Assembly: GCA_945883455.1 (NCBI GenBank)
Contig: CAMCXJ010000150.1
Coordinates: forward strand, 1 to 5,137
Direction of reading: 5' to 3'
Length of the DNA stretch: 5,137 nucleotides
Origin: Prosthecobacter debontii
Lineage (GTDB): Bacteria > Verrucomicrobiota > Verrucomicrobiia > Verrucomicrobiales > Akkermansiaceae
A program made the translations under genes and the position numbers. Below, piece after piece: positions 1 through 5,137 of this stretch. Each line of letters opens with the position of its first letter. Within the stretch, counting starts at the first letter, position 1. The notes beneath the pieces were generated by a model that worked only from the letters and a program-made list of their open reading frames with translations, made no database searches and was not told where the DNA came from.

Positions 1-1
1 C

Positions 2-598
2 GAGGAGGCGAAAGCTCATCTCCTAGCACGGAAGTCCGACAAGGCGGCGGAAAAAATCAAGGCCGCTACGGAAATCTGGCCCACCAATCCGAAGCTGCAG
101 GAATTCCGCGATCTATTGGCGAACTCCGGTGGCATCGTCACCGCCCGTAATGACTTCGACCGGCTGCTTTCAGAGGGCAACTACCGCGAGATTGCAAAAC
201 GGCAATATGAATTCGCCCCCGCTATCCAGGGAGACGCGACCCGTGAGGACGCGTTCAAACAGATCATGGGGAACCTCAAGGAAATCGAGGAATCCATCGG
301 CAAAGCCAGCGAGTTCTCCCGCATGGGCCAGAACTACGGCGCTTGGGAACAGCTTGCCGAGATCCGTGAGCGTTTCCCCGACGATCCGAAACTCGGCCGC
401 GAACTCGAGCTCCTCGCCCCGAAAGTCGCGGATTTTACCCTTGCCCTCGACAAGGCGCGCCAGTTCGAGAGCGGCACTCCCAAACAAACCGGCTCCGCCC
501 TGACTTGGTATCTCAAAGCGCGGTCGATACACCCCACTTCCGAGCAGGCGGACAAGGGTATCCAACTCATTCTCGACGAACTACTACCTTCACAGTAG
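2..598 (+). CDS. TPR-like repeat protein, C-terminal part (5' end outside window)
   Basis: The frame is open from the first complete codon to a TAG at 596-598, giving 198 visible residues. The in-frame TTG at 116 is not a credible start because coding continues upstream of it. The sequence is all-helical and charged. It has three TPR-like helix pairs, each ending in the typical Pro/Asn turn: around residues 3-36 (ends IWPTNPKL), 102-135 (ends RFPDDPKL) and 148-186 (ends SIHPTSEQA). There is no membrane segment, signal peptide or catalytic motif in the visible part. TPR arrays usually act as protein-protein scaffolds; the partner cannot be told from this fragment. The end is the true C-terminus. 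The gene converges on the PBP-like gene with 19 bp between stop codons and no obvious hairpin terminator between them. The missing N-terminal part could carry another domain, so the overall function is unknown. The repeat assignment is by eye and moderately sure. Confidence 0.85.
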   Translation, partial: EEAKAHLLARKSDKAAEKIKAATEIWPTNPKLQEFRDLLANSGGIVTARNDFDRLLSEGNYREIAKRQYEFAPAIQGDATREDAFKQIMGNLKEIEESIGKASEFSRMGQNYGAWEQLAEIRERFPDDPKLGRELELLAPKVADFTLALDKARQFESGTPKQTGSALTWYLKARSIHPTSEQADKGIQLILDELLPSQ

Positions 599-617
599 TT
601 TTTAGGTGGAGCGGCGG

Positions 618-2357
618 TTAGTTCCCCAATCTCTCCACGAACTCGTCGAGCAGTGCCTTGAGGCGTGCTTCAGCAGCGATTTTTTTCGGCTCGTCGAAGC
701 CGATCCAGATCGCAGTGGAGCCACTGGGACCGAGGCGCAGGGTCCAAGCGTCGTGCTCCGAGCCGGTTGCGCCGGTGAAGCAGCGCGTTCCGGAGCGGCT
801 TTGCAGGACGGCCACCGCTTCGCGCGCTGCCTGTTCACCTAACACGCCAGTAGTTGCTGTTTTTGCACGGTATATCACATTTCCCTCGGAATCATCGATC
901 CGAGAAATAAAATAAGGTTTCGGCTTCCTGCCCTTGTTGCCGAGAGTGGCCAAGCCTAACGACATTTCCATCGGAGTGGCCGCGACCGCACCGCGGAAGA
1001 GATCTTCCGTCGTGAGGAAAGGTCCGGTGATCCCGCAGCGCTTCGCCAGCCTCTCCACCTCCAGCGGGCCGATCTGCCTGCCGGTCTGGACCGGCTTACC
1101 CGCGAAAACCAGTTTCCCACGTTCCGCTGCGGCCGCGGCTACGAAAGGCTCGAACGCGGATCCCAAATCGCGCTTCGAGCGGCTGCGGTCATAGCGGGAG
1201 TCAGCGAAGTCACGCCCGCCGATCAGCGCCAGCACCGCACCGGATTTCGTCTCCGTCGTCACGGCGGCGAACTGCACATACTCGGCCTCATCGCCTGCCT
1301 CGTGCGCGCCGATTTTCGGATGCGGCCAGCCTTTTTCAGACTCAAGATTCGCCACCGCGCGGGCGAGTTCGGACTCCAGCCGCGCTTGCCAACCGATATC
1401 GATCGTGGTGTGGACATGAATGCCGCCAAGAGTGAGGCTCTCCCTTTCCATGATCTTTTCAAGTTCCCACCGCACTTGCCGCAACGCGTAGGAGGGGGGG
1501 CGGCCGGTTTGTCCTTCCTTCACAAGCCGAATTTCCGTGGCCTTTACATCATCCGCACGTTCCTTGGTGAGGGAACCAGCGGCGACCATCCGCCCTAGTG
1601 TCTGGTCGCGCTGCTCCATCGCTCCATCGAAATTCCTACGGGGAGAAAAAAGGTGCGGGCCGCGGATAATCCCCACGATCATGGCGCACTCGCCGGGATG
1701 GAGCTGCGCGGTCGTCTTACCGAAATACGTCCGCGCCGCCTGCTCCACCCCATATGCACCGGCCCCATAGTAGATGCGGTTCAGGTAATTTGAGAGAATC
1801 TCATCCTTCGAATAGCGGGACTCGATCCGAAGTGTCAGCGCGATCTCCAGCGCCTTCCGGTGCAGAGATTTCGCGCGCATCTCATAGGTGTTGCGGGCGA
1901 GCTGCATGGTCAAGGTCGAGGCTCCTTGCGTGAAATCACCATCCTTCACATTGCGCAACGTTGCCCGCGCAAGACCCCGCACGTCCACTCCACCGTGGTC
2001 GAAAAACCGCGCGTCCTCGCGTGCGGTTAGCGCTTGCACCATGAAGTCAGGTATCTCCTCACGCTTCACCACCCGCCGCCCGGACTCGCCCGGAGCCTCC
2101 AACTCCTTTCCGGCACGATCATAGTAAACCGTAGCCCGCGGCAGCTTCGCCACTTCATCGAGATCGAATCTTGAGGCGAGGATGAAGTAAAAAAACACCA
2201 CCCCCAGCCCAATGACCAAGGCCGCGACCGAGAGCTGGAACATTAGCACTATTGGCGCATGCAACCACGGCGGGAGCCAACGCCTCCAGCTCGGTATACT
2301 TTCGATAGGTCGCCAGGTTGACATCGGTGGTCGGTTTCTACTTGGCGAGACAACCAC
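618..2357 (-). CDS. Class A PBP-like peptidoglycan glycosyltransferase (GT51) with degenerate transpeptidase domain
   Basis: This 579-residue protein should polymerise glycan strands from lipid II on the outer face of the inner membrane. A basic, Trp-rich cytoplasmic tail precedes one transmembrane helix (about residues 35-61). The GT51 domain is complete: EDARFFDHGGVD (114-125, catalytic Glu114), QGASTLTMQLARN (144-156), RKALE (167-171, second Glu171), NYLN (190-193), YYGAGAYGVEQAARTYFGK (196-214) and the GIIRGP..SP segment (229-239). A transpeptidase-like half follows (about 310-560), but its catalytic set is missing. SxxK reads SAFE (400-403), no SxN is found, and KTGT reads FTGA (527-530), although the flanking DLGSAFEPF, TPMEMSLGLATLGNKG and WIGFDEP patches identify the fold. 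The half is also shorter than usual. It is therefore predicted to be a glycosyltransferase with no transpeptidase activity. The GTG start at 2357 has an AAGGGGA ribosome site 6 nt upstream; the alternative is ATG at 2324 (residue 12). It probably follows the DUF1287 gene in an operon. The family call is certain; loss of activity is inference from motifs. Confidence 0.95.
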   Translation of the reverse strand: MVVSPSRNRPPMSTWRPIESIPSWRRWLPPWLHAPIVLMFQLSVAALVIGLGVVFFYFILASRFDLDEVAKLPRATVYYDRAGKELEAPGESGRRVVKREEIPDFMVQALTAREDARFFDHGGVDVRGLARATLRNVKDGDFTQGASTLTMQLARNTYEMRAKSLHRKALEIALTLRIESRYSKDEILSNYLNRIYYGAGAYGVEQAARTYFGKTTAQLHPGECAMIVGIIRGPHLFSPRRNFDGAMEQRDQTLGRMVAAGSLTKERADDVKATEIRLVKEGQTGRPPSYALRQVRWELEKIMERESLTLGGIHVHTTIDIGWQARLESELARAVANLESEKGWPHPKIGAHEAGDEAEYVQFAAVTTETKSGAVLALIGGRDFADSRYDRSRSKRDLGSAFEPFVAAAAAERGKLVFAGKPVQTGRQIGPLEVERLAKRCGITGPFLTTEDLFRGAVAATPMEMSLGLATLGNKGRKPKPYFISRIDDSEGNVIYRAKTATTGVLGEQAAREAVAVLQSRSGTRCFTGATGSEHDAWTLRLGPSGSTAIWIGFDEPKKIAAEARLKALLDEFVERLGN

Positions 2358-2363
2358 ACCGCG

Positions 2364-2370
2364 TCCCCTT
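2364..2370 (-). promoter_or_regulatory. Shine-Dalgarno-like site for the PBP-like gene
   Basis: On the minus strand AAGGGGA lies 6 nt upstream of the GTG at 2357. The in-frame ATG at 2324 has no purine-rich site at a useful distance. This is the reason for preferring the GTG start. The call is modest because most genes in this window have no clear ribosome binding site, so start selection may not depend on one. Confidence 0.45.
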
Positions 2371-2434
2371 CACCAATACGATTTTGAATGGGAAGAGCCT
2401 ACCGATGTTTGAAACGGTCCCAGATGTTCATACC

Positions 2435-3190
2435 TCACTCACCCGTGAAGCGGAAATGCCCGTGGATTTGATGATCAAACAGTGCTTTTTCCCATTTCAC
2501 ATCATCCCCGGCGGGATGATGAACGACCCACGGGGTGCTGCTGCTTGCCGCTCCCGCAGCGGGTGGGACAACAATGCCGATGTGCGTCTCCGCGTTCGAG
2601 AGAGCCCAGATCACAATGTCGCCAACCTTGTAATCGGCCGGATCCGAGGAGTTTGACAAGACCTCACCCTTTCGGCTGAAAAAGCGCTGAAGATTGGGAA
2701 CGCGACGGTGATCGATGCTGCTGTCTGGGGCAGCGGCCGCCCACCGCTGGGGGTAAAGTCGGAAATGCTTTTTCATGTCCTCATGAATTTCCTTCTGGAG
2801 GTCGATCCCAAGCTTGCGGTAGCAACGAATCAGAAGATCAGCCGCGACACCTTTGGCTGCGGGCACATCACCAGCAGGGTATTGGATCTTGTAATAAGAA
2901 GGATCATAGGTGACATGGCTTCCGGAATATTTCAACGCCTCCGCAGCCAGCATTTCGGAAAATCCGCCGGATACCTCAAGCTGTGTGACGATCATTTCCA
3001 GCTGCGCGTTGCTTGGCGCCTTGTCCGCCGCCCATGCACCACCAATCAGAGGTTTACCAAAGAATATCACGGCGCTGAGCGCGATCACAACGATTACCCA
3101 GCCTCCAAAAAAATTCGGTTTTTTCGGCTTCTGCGGCCGAGGACCGATATATTCGATCGCTTTGTAATAACCTGAGCGTTGACGTGACAT
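2435..3190 (-). CDS. DUF1287 family protein, membrane-anchored, with Cys-to-Ala change in the GVC motif
   Basis: This 251-residue protein matches the DUF1287 family (which includes E. coli YijF), whose biochemical role is not established. The family hallmarks are present in order: YDPSYYKIQYPAGDVP (95-110), GVAADLLIRCYRKLGIDLQ (114-132), HEDMKKHFRLYPQRW (136-150), PDSSIDHRRVPNLQRFFSR (155-173), YKVGDIVIWAL (187-197), THIGIVV (202-208), WVVHHPAGDD (221-230) and HGHFRF (243-248). From memory the second motif is normally GVCTDVVIRAYR; here the Cys is Ala116, and Cys123 replaces the Ala seven residues on. The layout, with a Cys at a helix start followed by two His motifs, recalls NlpC/P60-type papain folds, but I cannot confirm that relation. 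A basic Pro/Lys-rich stretch (18-25) precedes one membrane helix (about 28-50), so the domain should face the periplasm. The ATG at 3190 is preferred over the longer frame starting at 3325, which would overlap the divergent gene and adds 45 unfamiliar residues. The next gene on the same strand is the PBP, 77 bp on. Confidence 0.92.
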   Translation of the reverse strand: MSRQRSGYYKAIEYIGPRPQKPKKPNFFGGWVIVVIALSAVIFFGKPLIGGAWAADKAPSNAQLEMIVTQLEVSGGFSEMLAAEALKYSGSHVTYDPSYYKIQYPAGDVPAAKGVAADLLIRCYRKLGIDLQKEIHEDMKKHFRLYPQRWAAAAPDSSIDHRRVPNLQRFFSRKGEVLSNSSDPADYKVGDIVIWALSNAETHIGIVVPPAAGAASSSTPWVVHHPAGDDVKWEKALFDHQIHGHFRFTGE

Positions 3191-3319
3191 CTGTTTTGGA
3201 CGGCGAAAACATGCAAATTCCGCAGCGGGGTTGCCATCAAATTTATCAATGCAGGAGAAAAAATCATAAATGAGAATCCCGACTCGCCTTATCACCCCAT
3301 CCGCGGTCAAACGTCTGCC
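3191..3319. promoter_or_regulatory. Divergent intergenic region, presumed promoters for both gene pairs
   Basis: This 129-bp spacer separates the start codons of the divergent DUF1287 and DOMON-like genes and is the AT-richest non-coding stretch here, so both transcripts probably start in it. No convincing sigma-70 pair is visible. On the minus strand there is TATGAT (a good -10 look-alike) around 3262-3267 without a matching -35, and TAAATTTG at 3238-3245. On the plus strand CATAAA at 3265-3270 is a weak -10. No clear operator palindrome was found. The promoter role is inferred from gene orientation only. Confidence 0.45.
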
Positions 3320-3913
3320 ATGCAACTTACGCGATCCGATGCCGCGCTGATCTGGGGCGAACTCGACCTACCGGTGATGGGGATAAGCTCGGACTGGCAT
3401 GGCGCAGCGCTCGACCCTCCACTGTGTTTCGCCATCGCACATGATTCCGAGAGCCTGTGGTTTATCGCCAACAGACAAGCGAAGGTCGCTTGCCACCCCG
3501 GTGCCGAGGCGGGTTCATTCATGGAAGGACTGTGGGAACACGACGTCGCAGAACTCTTCCTCGCCGCTCCCGCGAGCGGCGCATACATGGAGTTTAACCT
3601 CGCCCCTAACGGAGCGTGGTGGGCCGCGAAGTTCACCGCTGCGCGTGTCCGCGCCGTAGAACAACCGGATTTCCCATCCATCATTGTGAGTCACTGGGAT
3701 GAACTTTCCGATGAGGCATGGTGTGCGGCGCTCTGTGTCCCGCTTGCATTTCTGGAGAAGGAAATCGGGTTCGGAGCCAAAACCACAGCGAACGTAACAG
3801 CGATTCTGCATTCCCCCCACCAGACATTCCACAGCGCTCACAAGCTGCCGGGGACGGCTCCAGACTTTCATCAGCCTTCCTCGTTCATACGATTTTCCAC
3901 CATTCAGTCATGA
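3320..3913 (+). CDS. CBM9/DOMON-like beta-sandwich protein, no signal peptide
   Basis: This 197-residue protein resembles family 9 carbohydrate-binding and DOMON-like beta-sandwich modules. The telling segments are EGLWEHDVAELFLA (69-82), YMEFNLAPNGAWWAAKF (89-105), and the C-terminal patch with HSPHQTFHSAHK (164-175) followed by PDFHQPSSF (181-189). The EHDVAELF plus EFNLAPNGAWW pairing is the classic signature of this fold; aromatic and acidic residues there form the ligand site in characterised members. There is no signal peptide, membrane helix or attached catalytic domain, and the length equals a single module, so the product should be cytoplasmic unless exported by an unusual route. The ATG at 3320 has no ribosome site upstream. 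An ATG further downstream is unlikely because the N-terminal strand would be lost. It is followed 49 bp later by the kinase-like gene (10 bp if that gene uses its TTG). The ligand is unknown; sugar or haem binding are family possibilities, not evidence here. Confidence 0.85.
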   Translation: MQLTRSDAALIWGELDLPVMGISSDWHGAALDPPLCFAIAHDSESLWFIANRQAKVACHPGAEAGSFMEGLWEHDVAELFLAAPASGAYMEFNLAPNGAWWAAKFTAARVRAVEQPDFPSIIVSHWDELSDEAWCAALCVPLAFLEKEIGFGAKTTANVTAILHSPHQTFHSAHKLPGTAPDFHQPSSFIRFSTIQS

Positions 3914-3962
3914 GGGTTATCGCTTGGCGAAACACAATGTCCCGCTAACCTTAAAATCCAAC

Positions 3963-5018
3963 ATGAGCCGCTTCGAAATTGAGGACATTTTATCCCAAGA
4001 CAAAAAGGGTGTCGTTTTTCGCGCCCATGATCTGGACAGGGGGCATACGGTCGCACTGCGCCGCTTTCTCCCTTTCGGACAGGACGGGGGCGGCTTCAAG
4101 GACAAGGAAGCGGACGCGTTCCGCATCGCGGCACAGAGGCTTCTGAGTGTCACCCATCCGGCGCTCAGATCTATTTTCAGCGGCGCGGTCGACCCCATCG
4201 ACAAAATGCCTTACATCGTCGCGGAATGGGTGGATGGCGCCAGGCTGGACGATGTGCTGGCCGGCGAGACGCTTGATCCGAGACTGGTGATCCAGTTGCT
4301 CCGGCTCGCCCTAGAGGTTTCATTATCGCTTTCCGAAATCATCGGCGAGGAAGCGGTTTGGGTGGAAACGGAGACCGATTCGATCTTCGTCGGCTCTGAG
4401 GAAAGCGGCAGGGGCTTTGTCTTCTGGCTCTCGCCGTTCAAATGGCTCGGCGCGGAATTCGGATCACGCAAGCTCGCCGCGCTCGTCGGCCTGGGTGAAC
4501 ATCTGGCCGGTTGGAAAGGCAAGCTCATCGCTGATCAAGCAGGTCATGGTTTGGGTGGGTGGCTTAAATGGATGAAAAATAATCCGGACGCGAGCCTCAC
4601 CCAAGCTCTCGAATCACTGCCAATCTCTACCACTTCGGATGTGGCACCGCTAACGCCGAGAGCCTCGTTCGCCGCACCAGTTGCCTCTCGACCTGCGGTA
4701 AAAGTGAAGCAACCGGCCTGCATCTCGCCGCTTCTCATCGCCGCATGTGTCGGTCTGCTGCTGACTGTGGGAGGGCTGACTTATTTCCGTATGTCAGCGA
4801 AGGCTACTACAGCATCACCCCAATCCGAAAATGGAAGGATTTTACCTCCTCTCCCCGTCCCCGGCCTCACACCGCAACCCACCAAGGAAACCGAGCGCAA
4901 GGTTTCCGACGTGAACGCGCATGCAGACAAACTCGCGCTCGAAAAGGAAGACGCCCGCGCCGCCGCGAAAGCGCCCGCCGTCCCAAAGACTCCTCCCGCC
5001 GCAGTGGATGCACCGTAG
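3963..5018 (+). CDS. Membrane-anchored Ser/Thr kinase-like protein (predicted pseudokinase)
   Basis: This 351-residue protein has a kinase-type N-lobe opening (SRFEIEDIL), then VVFRAHDLDRGHTVALRRFLPFG (17-39), HPALRSIFSGAVD (65-77) and the hinge-like MPYIVAEWVDGARLDDVLAG (82-101). Catalytic positions are lost. The Gly-rich loop reads SQDKKG (11-16), and the VAIK Lys is Arg33. The catalytic loop aligns without gaps as AVWVETETDSIFV (131-143), so HRD becomes WVE and the Asn becomes Ser140. DFG reads SPF (157-159). The C-lobe is compressed to about 60 residues, ending in a helix at 196-219 typical of the kinase C-terminus. A Pro/Ala linker, one transmembrane helix (about 253-275) and an Ala/Pro/Lys-rich outer tail follow. 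This architecture resembles transmembrane bacterial sensor kinases but without a recognisable sensor domain. The start is ATG at 3963, just before the fold. A TTG at 3924 with GAGGG 7 nt upstream would add 13 residues and couple translation to the gene before it. It is a likely operon partner of the DOMON-like gene. Signalling by binding rather than phosphorylation is inferred. Confidence 0.88.
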   Translation: MSRFEIEDILSQDKKGVVFRAHDLDRGHTVALRRFLPFGQDGGGFKDKEADAFRIAAQRLLSVTHPALRSIFSGAVDPIDKMPYIVAEWVDGARLDDVLAGETLDPRLVIQLLRLALEVSLSLSEIIGEEAVWVETETDSIFVGSEESGRGFVFWLSPFKWLGAEFGSRKLAALVGLGEHLAGWKGKLIADQAGHGLGGWLKWMKNNPDASLTQALESLPISTTSDVAPLTPRASFAAPVASRPAVKVKQPACISPLLIAACVGLLLTVGGLTYFRMSAKATTASPQSENGRILPPLPVPGLTPQPTKETERKVSDVNAHADKLALEKEDARAAAKAPAVPKTPPAAVDAP

Positions 5019-5135
5019 TTTTTCTCCCCGGATGATGTGAGAAAGCTTTCCATGGAGCCCTTCGCCAGATTCATCGGCGAGACGGTGGTCATCGAGGGTG
5101 AGTTGACTAGGGAGAAATGGAACAAGTGGCCATGA
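5019..5135 (+). other. Open, coding-like stretch in the same frame after the kinase-like gene's TAG
   Basis: After the TAG at 5016-5018 the same frame stays open for 38 codons to a TGA at 5133-5135. It has strongly coding-like codon use (mostly G/C third positions, purine-rich first positions) and reads FFSPDDVRKL...FARFIGETVVIEGELTREKW. The GETVVIEGELT segment looks like an OB-fold beta strand pair. Possible starts for a separate small gene are GTG 5037 or ATG 5052 (27 residues), neither with a ribosome site. The alternative is that this is a former or read-through C-terminal domain of the kinase-like protein. An ATG at 5132 overlaps the TGA (ATGA) and could begin a further gene beyond the window. 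None of these readings is settled. Confidence 0.3.
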
Positions 5136-5137
5136 TT

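Noticed and set aside
595..603. GTAGTTTTT at the end of the TPR gene, repeated at 5015-5023 at the end of the kinase-like gene
   Set aside because: Only nine bases, without a hairpin before either copy; too short to call a repeat or terminator.
618..2357. PBP gene as a decaying pseudogene
   Set aside because: The frame is intact over 579 codons with normal coding character, the GT half is fully conserved, and the transpeptidase changes fall specifically on catalytic positions.
2402..2419. Small palindrome around GTTTGAAAC in the DUF1287-PBP gap
   Set aside because: The arms are four bases with mismatches outside; too weak for an operator or attenuator.
3104..3126. A-run and T-run inverted pair resembling a terminator
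   Set aside because: It lies inside the DUF1287 coding sequence and simply encodes Lys/Pro and Phe/Gly residues of the tail and membrane boundary; there is no GC stem.
3238..3245. TAAATTTG on the minus strand, matching the Bacteroidetes -7 promoter consensus
   Set aside because: There is no TTTG-type -33 element at the right distance, and the organism does not look like a Bacteroidete; an 8-base match in AT-rich DNA is easily chance.
3191..3325. Longer DUF1287 reading frame starting at 3325, adding 45 residues
   Set aside because: It would overlap the start of the divergent gene, and the extra residues look unlike the rest. The ATG at 3190 gives a normal short cytoplasmic tail before the membrane helix.
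4781..5125. Minus-strand open frame of 114 codons at the right end
   Set aside because: It runs opposite the pseudokinase tail, starts at a TTG without ribosome site, and its low-complexity Ala-rich sequence is what antisense of an Ala/Pro tail gives.

Overview
This is a GC-rich window of five protein genes with short intergenic gaps. It holds no RNA genes, insertion sequences, CRISPR arrays or long repeats that I can see. The gene styles suggest a Gram-negative, peptidoglycan-containing bacterium, most likely of the Verrucomicrobiota (Luteolibacter/Haloferula-like). These styles are a membrane-anchored kinase-like protein with an Ala/Pro-rich tail, a bifunctional-type PBP, a DUF1287 protein, a free-standing CBM9/DOMON-like protein, and weak or absent Shine-Dalgarno sites. 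The taxonomic placement is inference from style, not from a marker gene.

Layout. From 2 to 598 (+) runs the 3' end of a TPR-like protein that starts outside the window. It converges on a minus-strand pair, with only 19 bp between stop codons. That pair, in transcription order, is a membrane-anchored DUF1287 protein (3190 to 2435) and a class A PBP-like peptidoglycan glycosyltransferase (2357 to 618), 77 bp apart and probably co-transcribed. A 129-bp divergent spacer (3191-3319) separates them from a plus-strand pair: a CBM9/DOMON-like protein (3320-3913) and a kinase-fold protein with one transmembrane segment (3963-5018). After the TAG of the last gene, its frame stays open until 5135.

The main observation is that three neighbouring proteins keep recognisable enzyme folds but lack the residues expected for catalysis. 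The PBP has intact glycosyltransferase motifs, but its transpeptidase half has SAFE for SxxK, no SxN that I can find, and FTGA for KTGT. The DUF1287 protein has Ala where the family normally has Cys in its GVC motif, with a new Cys seven residues later. The kinase-like protein has lost the VAIK lysine, HRD and DFG. The coding frames are long and clean, so these look like maintained pseudoenzymes rather than decaying genes. A joint role in cell-wall assembly or sensing is my inference; only the PBP and DUF1287 genes are directly linked by strand and spacing.
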